A stretch of 32,813 nt of DNA, from the NCBI GenBank assembly GCA_026645745.1, contig JAPKMU010000008.1, forward strand, positions 1-32,813, in the 5' to 3' direction. Positions 1-7,441 of this stretch are shown one piece after another (position 1 is the stretch's first letter; every line of letters starts with the position of its first letter). Made by a program: the position numbers and the translations under genes. The DNA is from Anaerolineae bacterium. Its GTDB lineage: Bacteria; Chloroflexota; Anaerolineae; Aggregatilineales; Phototrophicaceae. Below the pieces are notes generated by a model. It was not told the origin of the DNA. It ran no database searches and saw only the letters and a list, made by a program, of their open reading frames with translations.

Positions 1-33
1 CGGATATTGGCTGACATTCAAACCATGCTCCCA

Positions 34-1131
34 TCAAGATGTGGCAAAAACCGCGATGATACTTTCGGTAGAATCCGGGTTGGGCAGTCCACCTACGTAC
101 AGCAGTGAGCCATCCGGCGAAAACGCAAGCGATGTCAGAGACGGATTGCGCGCCGCAAGTGGCATACTGCCTAACAACACCGGATCGCCGCCGCTGAGTG
201 ACGCAAGATACACGTCGGTTTCTGCTTGGCGGATATACGCGATTTGCGTACCATCCGGCGACAGCGCGAACATAGCGCCGCCGGGGATCAACGGTGTGGC
301 TTGCAGCGTCTCTCGATCAAGGCGATAGGTCATTTCGTCGAGCGCGTGATAGTAGATGGCGTCGCCATCCGGCGTGAATTGAATATCGCGCACATCAAAA
401 CGCGGCTGAAGCAGATTGTCGGGATCAATCGTGAACAGGTCTGTCCATGTTTGCGTCGCCAAGTCATAAACGCTGATCAATCCGGCTTGATTCGCCATGA
501 CGAACAGGGTTTGATCGGGTGACAGCGCCCCCGTGATATATCCGAGATACCCGGTTGCCATTGCGCCGCCGCGTATGAACTCCATTGCTTCAAGATACGT
601 ATCAAATGGGCGCGACCAGCCTCCCGCCAACGTGAGCGTCTCGAGATCGACCAACAGAAACGCGGTTGGGTAGCCGACACCGCGAACGATCAGCGTATCG
701 TCGTTGAGCAGCGCGAGTCCTTCCAGACTCATAAACGGCAGGCGACCGGAGCGCAGCGGCTCAAGCGAAGCGGTATCCCACACCACGATTTGCCCGTTGG
801 TGTACGTCGAAACGAAGGAACTGCCATCAGCGGCGAAAACAACGCTGTTCGCGTAATCTGTCGCGCTGTTGAGTTCTGCGATTTGTTCGCCTGCCTCCAA
901 ATCATAAACACGGATGGCGATATCTGACGCAGAACTGATGATTGATTCTTGGAAGATGCCGGTTTCGTATATCAGGGCGAGGCTTGCATCCGGCGAAAAC
1001 GTCGCACGAGCAGTTATTGTCGCTGTCACCGTAATCCACTTGCCATCCTCTTGGGCGGCGGCGGGCAGCGCAAACAGCGCGAACAAAGCGATCAACAGGG
1101 TGACGCTGCGCGTCCATCTTGAGCGAATCAT
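34..1131 (-). CDS. Exported WD40/YVTN-like beta-propeller protein
   Basis: 365 residues. The first 27 form a typical Sec signal peptide: Arg/Lys-rich start, hydrophobic core LLIALFALFAL, then an AAAQ cleavage-type site, with no lipobox Cys. The rest repeats propeller-blade features: FSPDASLAL, FAADGSSFV, LSPDQTLFV, FTPDGDAIYY, LSPDGTQIAY and FSPDGSLLYV, each followed by a strand ending in a VYDL or VWD-like turn. This fits about six or seven blades and no catalytic domain. An AAGGA Shine-Dalgarno lies just before the ATG. The gene starts 27 bases after the LivH-like permease stop, so it is probably the last visible gene of that operon. It could be a surface or periplasmic binding scaffold; the ligand is unknown. 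The family assignment is firm at fold level only. Confidence 0.8.
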   Translation of the reverse strand: MIRSRWTRSVTLLIALFALFALPAAAQEDGKWITVTATITARATFSPDASLALIYETGIFQESIISSASDIAIRVYDLEAGEQIAELNSATDYANSVVFAADGSSFVSTYTNGQIVVWDTASLEPLRSGRLPFMSLEGLALLNDDTLIVRGVGYPTAFLLVDLETLTLAGGWSRPFDTYLEAMEFIRGGAMATGYLGYITGALSPDQTLFVMANQAGLISVYDLATQTWTDLFTIDPDNLLQPRFDVRDIQFTPDGDAIYYHALDEMTYRLDRETLQATPLIPGGAMFALSPDGTQIAYIRQAETDVYLASLSGGDPVLLGSMPLAARNPSLTSLAFSPDGSLLYVGGLPNPDSTESIIAVFATS

Positions 1132-1158
1132 CCGTGTTCCTTTGATAAGCGATTAAGG

Positions 1159-2334
1159 CTAAATGCGTTCAATGCGCTTTTGACCAAACAACCCATCCGG
1201 GCGAATGACCAGCACGATCATCAACACGACATACGGCGCAAGTTCGGTTCCCGCCTGTGAGCCGGGGAACAGCAGATTCGCCCATTCCTGCACCAAGCCA
1301 ATCGCCAACCCGCCGATCAACGCGCCGGGGATGGACTCCAGCCCGCCGAGCAGCACCGCAGGGAAGGCACGCAGCGCCAGAAGCGGCATATTCAGTGAAA
1401 GACTGGTTGCCGCGCCTTGCAGGATGCCCGCCACGCCGCCGAGCAGCGACGCAATCGCCCACGCAACGGCGAGGATCGCGCGCACGCGCAAACCGACCGC
1501 CTGACCGAGCTTTTGATTTTCAGCGGTGGCGCGCATCGCTAAACCGACGCTCGTAAAGCGGAAAAACGCTACGAACGCGCCGAATGCCGCCAGCGACAAG
1601 AGAAACGCGATTAGGAGTTCGGTGCGGATAATCAGCGGACCATCGAGGACTTCAGTGATACGAATAGGCGACGGAATGCCGATCTGACTCAATCCGGCGA
1701 ACAAACTGAGCGGTAATTCGACGCTTCCCCAGATCAACTGGGTGAATCCGTGCAGGAGTTCGCTCAGTGCCAGCGTCATCAAGACCATCGCAAACAACGG
1801 TTGACCGATCAGCGGACGAATAGCGAAACGCTCTGCCAGCAAGCCGATCAAGACCGCGCCTAAACCCGCGCCAATGACTGCACGGATCATCTCCCAACCG
1901 GGGGGCAGAATCGACAGGATGAGCGTCACGACGACCCCTGTACCGATCCCGATCAAGTGGGTGCGCGGCTCGCGCAGTGAGCGCCAACCGTTCGTCGTCA
2001 GCGCCATGAACATCGTTGCCAACGCCAGCACGCCCGCCGCAATCGGTGAAATCGGGATGGCAGAGAAGAAGCTGTAGAAGATCAAGCCGCCCGCCAGCAT
2101 CATCCAACCATGCGCGAAGTTAAACACGCCGCTGGCTTTGTTGATCACCACGATGCCGAGGGCGATCAGCGCATACACGCCGCCAACCAACACGCCCGTG
2201 ATCGTGCTTTGTACGAGGCGGTAGCTTCGCTGCGCGCCGATGATCGGTGCAAGCCACAAGATCGCGCCGATCAAGAGCGCACCCCAGATCAGCCACGTCA
2301 CAAGTTTTTGATTGTCACGTAAAACTTTTGTCAC
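1159..2334 (-). CDS. livH: Branched-chain amino acid-type ABC transporter permease (LivH family)
   Basis: 391-residue polytopic membrane protein. The LivH hallmark GVYALIALGIVVINKASG followed by FNFAHG is at about residues 52-76, and the C-terminal half matches the family core (FTSVGLAMRATAENQKLGQAVGLRV, then LLGGLESIPGALIGGLAIGL). It is longer than the usual 290-310 residues because of an extra N-terminal membrane segment (about 12-33) and about 60 extra residues with additional hydrophobic segments between the NFAHG region and the AERFAIRPL motif. Start is GTG with a GAAAGG Shine-Dalgarno about 9 bases upstream. It works with the LivG-like ATPase at 4535-5317. No LivM, LivF or substrate-binding protein is inside the window; they may lie beyond the left edge. 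Substrate could be a branched amino acid or, given the adjacent acyl-CoA synthetase, an organic acid. Confidence 0.87.
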   Translation of the reverse strand: MTKVLRDNQKLVTWLIWGALLIGAILWLAPIIGAQRSYRLVQSTITGVLVGGVYALIALGIVVINKASGVFNFAHGWMMLAGGLIFYSFFSAIPISPIAAGVLALATMFMALTTNGWRSLREPRTHLIGIGTGVVVTLILSILPPGWEMIRAVIGAGLGAVLIGLLAERFAIRPLIGQPLFAMVLMTLALSELLHGFTQLIWGSVELPLSLFAGLSQIGIPSPIRITEVLDGPLIIRTELLIAFLLSLAAFGAFVAFFRFTSVGLAMRATAENQKLGQAVGLRVRAILAVAWAIASLLGGVAGILQGAATSLSLNMPLLALRAFPAVLLGGLESIPGALIGGLAIGLVQEWANLLFPGSQAGTELAPYVVLMIVLVIRPDGLFGQKRIERI

Positions 2335-2400
2335 AAAAGAAGCCTTTCAAGATCAAACCTGCACATGGCTTGCTTTTTGTTCTCCGCTCACTGAGTGCGT

Positions 2401-2509
2401 GCCCTCACCCCGGACGCTTCGCGTCCCGCCCCTCTCCGTTCACAGAGAGGGGCAAAAACATGTGACCCGCGTCGGAAGCCTACAGGCGAGCGGGACGGGG
2501 GGTGAGGGC
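2401..2509. repeat. Palindromic CCTCACCCC repeat element, copy 1
   Basis: This non-coding element is in the 212-base gap between the acyl-CoA synthetase and the permease. Outer arms GCCCTCACCCC (2401-2411) and GGGGTGAGGGC (2499-2509) are perfect inverted repeats. Inside are two nested hairpins: GGACGC-TTC-GCGTCC (2412-2426) and GCCCCTCTC/GAGAGGGGC (2428-2453). A second copy with the same plan and different stem bases is at 25316-25390. It resembles small REP/MITE-like elements. No ORF is associated with it. Being inside an operon, it would be transcribed and fold. Confidence 0.8.
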
Positions 2510-2546
2510 GCTCCAAGCGAGCGCCGAAGATGTCCGTATTTGATAC

Positions 2547-4529
2547 CTACACCTCGCACACGCGGACGGATGTTTCGACCGTCCCTGTGCGACCGTCGCG
2601 GTACTTCACCTCGGCACTGACGACGACCTGATTTAAGTTGTGATACATCGCGTCGAGCATCTGTTTATATTTGACTTCGAGCGTGCGGCGGCGCAGTTTG
2701 CGCGTCCGTGTGAGTTCGTTTTCGTCCGCGTCAAAGGCTTTATGCAGGATGACGAACTTGCGAATTCGTGCGGCAGGGGGCAGCGTGCTGTTCACCCGTT
2801 CAACTTCACGCTTGATCAAGTCGTAGGTTTCCTGCTTTTGCGAAAGATCAACGAAGGTTGTGAAGCTGATCCGGTTTTTTTCCGCCCAGCGCGCGACGTT
2901 ATCAAAATCAATATTCACAATCGCGGTCACGAAGTGCGTTTCAGCGCTGCCGACCGCCATCACATCTTGCACGAACGGGCTGAACTTGAGCCGCCCTTCG
3001 ATGTACTGCGGGCTAAAGCGTTCGCCGTTCGCCAATTCGATCATGTCGCTCACGCGGTCAAGGTAGATCACATGACCGTCATCGTCCGCATAACCCGCGT
3101 CGCCTGTGTGAAACCAGCCTTCTTCGTCTAATGCTTTGGCGGTTTTTTCCGGGTCTTTGTAATAGCCTGAAAATACCGCGCGTGACCGAATCCACATTTC
3201 GCCATCTTCCGCGATTCGGATTTCAACGCCGGGGGCGGGTGCGCCAACCGTCTCCAACTTGATATTGCCTTCGTAGTGGAGCGTGTGCGCTTGACATTCG
3301 GTTGAACCGTACAGATTTTTCAACTGGACGCCGACCGCGCGGAAAAAGCGCAGTTGATCCGGGCTGAGAGTCGAGCCGGAGGTGTAAGCGTTGCGCAGCC
3401 GCGTCATGCCGATCATGTTGCGCAGCGGGGCGAATACCAGCCGCTCACCTAAGCCGCGCAGCACGCGGAGATGCACCGGAACGCCTTTGCCCGCGTCTTC
3501 ATAATCGATCACCTTGTAGGCGATAGGCAGAAATGTCCGAAACAGCCGACGATTGATCCATGTGCTGTCATTAATTCGCATCTGCGTCGTGCTGGCGAGA
3601 CCTTCCCAGATGCGGCTGGGGAACAGCAGGCTGCTCGGCGCAACTTCGCGGATGTCGTTCTGCACCGTCGCTTGGCTTTCGGGAAAATTGACCGTCACGC
3701 CGCTGATCAAATGTCCGGCTAAACCAAGGCTTTGCTCGGTGATCCATGCCAGCGGGCTGAACGAGACATATTCATCGGTGGGGTAGGCGGGGGCGATGTT
3801 GATCACATGGCGGTTGCCGTAAATCAAATTGCTGTGCTTGATCATCGCGCCTTTAGGAAGGCTGGTTGTGCCGCTGGTGTAGCTGAACAGCGCGAGATCA
3901 GCCGCTTTACCTTGCGCGATCATCGCTTCAAACTGGTTGGGATGTTCTTTTGCCAGCGTTTCACCGCGTTCGACCAAATCCTGAAACGACGCCAGCCAAG
4001 GATCATCGTAATGCCACATCCCCTTGTCGTCCCAGTAGATCACGCGGCGGACATGCGGGATTTTCTCACGGATAGCGAGCGCTTTATCACACTGCTCTTG
4101 ATCATGCGCGAACAGATACACCGAATCGCTGTTGTCGATGACATAGGCGAGTTCTTGCAGGTTGGCATCGGTGAAGATCGCCGTTGTCACGCCGCCCGCC
4201 GCCCACACCGCCAATTCTGCCCAGTAAAATTCGGGATCGTTTTCACCGATCAGCGAGACTTTTTCCTCGCGCTTCAGCCCATTTTCTGCCAGTGCCAGCG
4301 CGAGATTGCGCACCACCCGGTAAGATTCTTCCCATGTGAATTCCTGCCAGATGCCGAAGCGCTTCTTGCGCATGGCGATCTTTTTCGCGCCGAACTCCTT
4401 CGCGCGGGCGATAAAATGCTTCGGCAGTGTATCCAAATCTGATGGAAGCGGCTGAAGCTCGACTTGCTCTTTTGACCGCAGAATGCGCGGTTCGGCTCGT
4501 TGTGCTTGACTTATTTGCTGCGCTGCCAT
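2547..4529 (-). CDS. Long-chain fatty acid-CoA ligase (AMP-forming acyl-CoA synthetase)
   Basis: 660 residues, the normal length of ACSL-type enzymes, which join a carboxylic acid to CoA with ATP via an acyl-adenylate. ANL-superfamily motifs appear in order: A3 P-loop SYTSGTTSLPKGA (about 216-228), A5 YGSTE (407-411), A7 WFHTGD (472-477), A8 LDRVSDMIELANGERFSP (from about 490), and the C-terminal catalytic-lysine region ELTRTRKLRRR (Lys about 611). The last 25 residues are an extra basic/polar tail. The ATG lies 5 bases after the livG stop, and its GAGGTG Shine-Dalgarno overlaps the livG end, so translation is probably coupled. A ligase embedded between Liv ATPase and permease genes is a recurrent arrangement linked to uptake of fatty or aromatic acids; the exact acid cannot be read here. 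Confidence 0.92.
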   Translation of the reverse strand: MAAQQISQAQRAEPRILRSKEQVELQPLPSDLDTLPKHFIARAKEFGAKKIAMRKKRFGIWQEFTWEESYRVVRNLALALAENGLKREEKVSLIGENDPEFYWAELAVWAAGGVTTAIFTDANLQELAYVIDNSDSVYLFAHDQEQCDKALAIREKIPHVRRVIYWDDKGMWHYDDPWLASFQDLVERGETLAKEHPNQFEAMIAQGKAADLALFSYTSGTTSLPKGAMIKHSNLIYGNRHVINIAPAYPTDEYVSFSPLAWITEQSLGLAGHLISGVTVNFPESQATVQNDIREVAPSSLLFPSRIWEGLASTTQMRINDSTWINRRLFRTFLPIAYKVIDYEDAGKGVPVHLRVLRGLGERLVFAPLRNMIGMTRLRNAYTSGSTLSPDQLRFFRAVGVQLKNLYGSTECQAHTLHYEGNIKLETVGAPAPGVEIRIAEDGEMWIRSRAVFSGYYKDPEKTAKALDEEGWFHTGDAGYADDDGHVIYLDRVSDMIELANGERFSPQYIEGRLKFSPFVQDVMAVGSAETHFVTAIVNIDFDNVARWAEKNRISFTTFVDLSQKQETYDLIKREVERVNSTLPPAARIRKFVILHKAFDADENELTRTRKLRRRTLEVKYKQMLDAMYHNLNQVVVSAEVKYRDGRTGTVETSVRVCEV

Positions 4530-4534
4530 CGCTG

Positions 4535-5317
4535 TTACACCTCTTGACCCAGATATGCTTTGACTACGCGCTCATCCTGCTTGATCTCGTCAGGTGTGCC
4601 TTCAGCGATTTTCGTTCCGAAATCGAGCGCGACGACGTGGTGTGAAATATCCATCACCAACCCCATATCGTGTTCGATGAGCACAATCGTCATCCCCTGC
4701 CGCTCGTGAATATCGAGGATGAAGCGTGCCATATCCTCTTTTTCCTCGACGTTCATCCCCGCCATCGGTTCATCCAGCAGCAGCAGAGTCGGCTCAAGGG
4801 CGAGCGCGCGTCCCAATTCAACACGCTTGCGCAAGCCGTAGCTCAGGTTGCCGACGATGGTTTTACGGATGCCTTCCATCTCCAAAAAGTCGATGATTTC
4901 TTCGACTTTCCGCCGGTGTTCGATCTCCTCACGCCGTGCCGCGCCAACAAACAGCGCGCCCGTCACCATATTCGTTTTCATATGGATGTGCCGTGCTGCC
5001 ATCAGGTTGTCGAGCGTGGTCATGTTGGTGTAGAGGGCGATGTTCTGGAATGTGCGCGAGATGCCGAGTTTGGCGCGGCGAAAGGCGGGAAGTTGGGTGA
5101 TGTCCCGACCATCAAAGAGGATCGCGCCTTCTTGCGGGTGGTAAAACCCGTTGATGCTGTTGATCAAACTGGTTTTGCCCGCCCCGTTCGGACCAATCAC
5201 GGCGAAAATCTCGCCGCGTTTGACCTGAAACGAGACACCGTTCAGAGCGCGAATACCGCCGAAGCGCAGAGAAATCTTCTGCACATGCAGCTTTATATCA
5301 GAAGGTGAATCGCTCAT
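4535..5317 (-). CDS. livG: ABC transporter ATP-binding protein (LivG family)
   Basis: 260 residues, the usual LivG length. Walker A GPNGAGKT is at 42-49, Q-loop in FQNIALY (about 90), ABC signature LSYGLRKRVELGRAL at 158-172 (LSYG in place of the common LSGG/LSYGQ), Walker B LLLLDEP at 178-184 and H-loop IEHDM near 214-218. The LivG-specific MNVEEKEDM region after Walker B and the C-terminal VVKAYLGQEV are both present. It energises import with the permease at 1159-2334. It is the first gene of the minus-strand unit, and a TTGCTC/TACAAT promoter lies upstream. The ATG is followed by MSDSPSDIKL; an AAGG is about 11 bases upstream, which is a weak ribosome site. Confidence 0.93.
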   Translation of the reverse strand: MSDSPSDIKLHVQKISLRFGGIRALNGVSFQVKRGEIFAVIGPNGAGKTSLINSINGFYHPQEGAILFDGRDITQLPAFRRAKLGISRTFQNIALYTNMTTLDNLMAARHIHMKTNMVTGALFVGAARREEIEHRRKVEEIIDFLEMEGIRKTIVGNLSYGLRKRVELGRALALEPTLLLLDEPMAGMNVEEKEDMARFILDIHERQGMTIVLIEHDMGLVMDISHHVVALDFGTKIAEGTPDEIKQDERVVKAYLGQEV

Positions 5318-5383
5318 GTAGAAACGTACCTTAAGTGGCGAAAGAACAGTGTAATTCTTCAGGTCTTTTTATGTACGTTCCGC

Positions 5384-5412
5384 ATTGTAGCGATTTATTC
5401 AATTGAGAGCAA
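5384..5412 (-). promoter_or_regulatory. Predicted sigma70-type promoter of the livG operon
   Basis: On the minus strand, TTGCTC (5412-5407) and TACAAT (5389-5384) are separated by exactly 17 bases. Transcription would start near 5377, leaving a leader of about 60 bases before the livG ATG at 5317. Found by eye against the consensus; not tested. Confidence 0.5.
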
Positions 5413-5440
5413 CTTAACGCGAGATGAGTTAAAGCGCTTG

Positions 5441-5466
5441 CCCCACAGCAGCGAACCGCTGTGGGG
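5441..5466 (-). terminator. Hairpin downstream of the hydrolase gene
   Basis: CCCCACAGC (5441-5449) and GCTGTGGGG (5458-5466) form a perfect 9-bp stem with an 8-base loop, 24 bases past the hydrolase stop and before the livG promoter. The position fits a terminator separating the two units, but no uninterrupted T-run follows on the minus strand (CAAGCGCTTT), so intrinsic termination may be weak. Confidence 0.5.
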
Positions 5467-5490
5467 ATGCAAACTGCGGGGGATGACGTT

Positions 5491-6318
5491 TTAGCGGTGA
5501 CCGTCCAGCCATGCCAGAATATCCTGCATCACCGTCTGCCAATTCTTTTCATTATGGATTTCATGCCGTAAGCCGGGGTAGACGATCCGCTGTTTGTCCG
5601 GGCTGGATACACCCTCAAGCGCGAACACGCTCCCATTCGGCGGGCAGATTTTGTCCTCTGCGCCATGCAAAAATAGGACAGGTAAACGCACCGCGCCGAT
5701 CTGCGCCCGCGCCGAATCAACACCGTTCCCGATGCTCACACCGGTACGCACGCGCATCTTGCCTTTCCAGTTCAGCGGGTCAGCGGCAAACGCAGCGGCG
5801 ACGCTTTGATCGGCGGCGAGTTCAGCGGCGGGGGTTGTTTCGGCAAGCGGTATTTTAGGAACAATTTTGTCGAGCAGTTTGGCAGTCGTGAGCAAGAGCG
5901 GCGAAACCGCTTCATTGGCTGCCAGCGGCAAGCCGCTCAGGATCACTCCGCTGAGTTCATCTTGATAGCGGATCACGAACATCAAGCTGATCAGCGATCC
6001 CATGCTGTGACCGTACATAAACAACTTTTGACCCGCGAGTTCTTTTTTGACCGTGCCAATATACGTGTGCAAATCATCAACCAACTCGTCCATCGAATTA
6101 ACGTAGGCACGTTCGCCGCTGCTTTTCCCATGCCCTTGATGATCGAGCGCATACACGGTGTAGCCTGCTTTATTCAAGGCTTCGATCACATGCGTATAGC
6201 GTCCGTGATGTTCGCCGTACCCGTGTACGAGGATGACCGCACCTTTGATCGGATCAAGAGCGTGGTACGCAGCGGTGTAAAGGGTCTGTCCGGTTTTATT
6301 GGTGAACTGCTGGGTCAT
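5491..6318 (-). CDS. Alpha/beta hydrolase, monoacylglycerol lipase-like (serine aminopeptidase S33 fold)
   Basis: 275 residues from the chosen ATG. The nucleophile elbow is GHSMG (103-107, Ser105), the oxyanion-hole segment is VHGYGEHHGRY (31-41), the acid is Asp222 in LHGAEDKICPP, and the catalytic His is about 252 in PGLRHEIHNE. The segment LDHQGHGKSSGER is typical of monoglyceride lipase/lysophospholipase relatives. No signal peptide is seen, so it is cytosolic and probably cleaves glycerol or lysophospholipid esters. The longest frame begins five codons earlier at a TTG (6333), but the ATG at 6318 has GGAG eight bases upstream and is preferred. It follows the V4R-like gene by 33 bases, so the two are probably co-transcribed. 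Exact substrate is unknown. Confidence 0.88.
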   Translation of the reverse strand: MTQQFTNKTGQTLYTAAYHALDPIKGAVILVHGYGEHHGRYTHVIEALNKAGYTVYALDHQGHGKSSGERAYVNSMDELVDDLHTYIGTVKKELAGQKLFMYGHSMGSLISLMFVIRYQDELSGVILSGLPLAANEAVSPLLLTTAKLLDKIVPKIPLAETTPAAELAADQSVAAAFAADPLNWKGKMRVRTGVSIGNGVDSARAQIGAVRLPVLFLHGAEDKICPPNGSVFALEGVSSPDKQRIVYPGLRHEIHNEKNWQTVMQDILAWLDGHR

Positions 6319-6351
6319 GAGAAAAAGCTCCAAAGAAGATGCTGCTGAGGA

Positions 6352-6891
6352 TTAACTGTTCCAGCTTACATGATAAACGCAAGCATTGTCACCGCGTTTG
6401 CGACAGGGATCATGGTGTTCATGAAGGACGCGGGCGAACGACCCTTGAGGGCAGAAGCGCCGGCTCATGCTGTAGATAATCCCATAATCGAACTCGCACG
6501 GGTAGGGGTTCTCGCAAATCATATCGATCTGCTGATCACCCACGATCTCCACATGGTAATACCCGATTTCCCCGCCGCGATGATTCATGTGGTAAGCCAC
6601 ATCAATTGACCGGAGCGCAGCCTCAATGGAGTTGATTTCTGTTGGAAAAATCGCGTTCGTGGGGATTTCCATGCCGATACTGACCAAATCGGACATGCTG
6701 CCGGGGAGGTTTGCGATTTCTCTGAAAGCATCAAGCCAAGCCTGCTGCGGGTACCATTGATCCCGTTGGACATTATCAAGTCCATGCGCCGCAAGAATGG
6801 GGTGAGCGATAGCGCCCATGCCTGCCGTAATCGACAGAATTGTCGTACCATTCACTTCTACATTTGGGGCGAAAGCGATGAACTGAGACAT
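6352..6891 (-). CDS. V4R-like Cys-rich small-molecule-binding domain protein (tentative)
   Basis: 179 residues with no signal peptide or membrane segment. The C-terminal half carries a conserved-looking pattern: CENPYPCEFDYGII (Cys126, Cys132), RRFCP (Cys147), HDPCRKRGDNACVYHVSW (Cys163, Cys171). A terminal CRxxGxxxCxYxVxW with a preceding ENPYPC is characteristic of V4R (4-vinyl reductase)-type domains, which bind small hydrophobic ligands or metal in bacterial sensors. The assignment rests on this memory of the motif and is moderate. The spaced Cys and His residues (His157, His159, His160) could hold a metal. It starts the unit with the lipase-like gene, so it may sense a lipid-related signal. 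AGGA lies about 7 bases before the ATG. Confidence 0.6.
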   Translation of the reverse strand: MSQFIAFAPNVEVNGTTILSITAGMGAIAHPILAAHGLDNVQRDQWYPQQAWLDAFREIANLPGSMSDLVSIGMEIPTNAIFPTEINSIEAALRSIDVAYHMNHRGGEIGYYHVEIVGDQQIDMICENPYPCEFDYGIIYSMSRRFCPQGSFARVLHEHHDPCRKRGDNACVYHVSWNS

Positions 6892-6943
6892 AAGAATCCT
6901 TTACTAAGAAACGTGAGGCAGCACGCATCTAACTTCATTCTAC

Positions 6944-6972
6944 GCAATAATGTTTTGCTAGAGTGGTGTCAA
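6944..6972 (-). promoter_or_regulatory. Possible promoter of the V4R-like/hydrolase unit
   Basis: A perfect TTGACA -35 is on the minus strand at 6972-6967. The hexamer at 17-base spacing is TATTGC (6949-6944), a poor -10. A better-looking TAGAAT (6942-6937) is 24 bases away, too far for the standard spacing. The -35 is convincing, the -10 uncertain. Confidence 0.35.
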
Positions 6973-7034
6973 ACGTGAAAATAGTATGAAATCGAGCATC
7001 ATCAGAGACGAGCTTTCATATCGCCCGCTTCACG

Positions 7035-7415
7035 TCATAATGACATCGGCTCGTCGAGGCGCATCCACGTGCGCCCAATGCGGAACAGACTGCCGGGGCG
7101 AAGGCTCACCCGTTCCTTGATTGCGGATCGCTCCCGTTCGACAAAGGTTCCGTTACGGCTGTCGAGGTCTTCCAGCCAAAATGAGAGGATAAACGGTTCG
7201 GTTACGCTGTCGGTCGCTGTGACCATCATCGACTTGCAGCCGACCCGTGCGTGCAGCCTCGAAACTTGATTATCAAACGGCATGTGAATATCGCAGCCGT
7301 CACGCCGACCGATATGCAAGATCAACTCATCGCCGATATCGGGCTGCTCGAAACGCATCGTTTTGCCATCCAGCGGACCACTCATAAACGTGATCGAGAT
7401 TTCTTTCGTCGTCAT
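7035..7415 (-). CDS. Stand-alone FHA (phosphothreonine-binding) domain protein
   Basis: 126 residues, essentially one FHA domain. The core residues are present: HIGRRDGCDI (Gly36, Arg37), VSRLHARV (Ser52, Arg53, His55) and LEDLDSRNGTFV (Asn88, Gly89), followed by LRPGSLFRIGRTWMRL. FHA domains bind phosphothreonine peptides, usually substrates or activation loops of Hanks-type kinases. It lies 26 bases downstream of the TPR kinase gene on the same strand, so it is probably the third gene of a clp-kinase-FHA operon and the reader of that kinase's marks. An eight-residue insertion-like loop (ATDSVTEP) sits between the SxxH motif and the next strands. Confidence 0.93.
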   Translation of the reverse strand: MTTKEISITFMSGPLDGKTMRFEQPDIGDELILHIGRRDGCDIHMPFDNQVSRLHARVGCKSMMVTATDSVTEPFILSFWLEDLDSRNGTFVERERSAIKERVSLRPGSLFRIGRTWMRLDEPMSL

Positions 7416-7441
7416 GGCTTCTCAAGCCTGTTCCGCGTTGA

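Noticed and set aside
3732-4442. 236-residue open frame antisense to the acyl-CoA synthetase gene
   Set aside because: Composition is His/Arg/Gln-rich with no recognisable domain. It mirrors the conserved ligase gene on the other strand; the same applies to 4670-5308 and 8861-9715.
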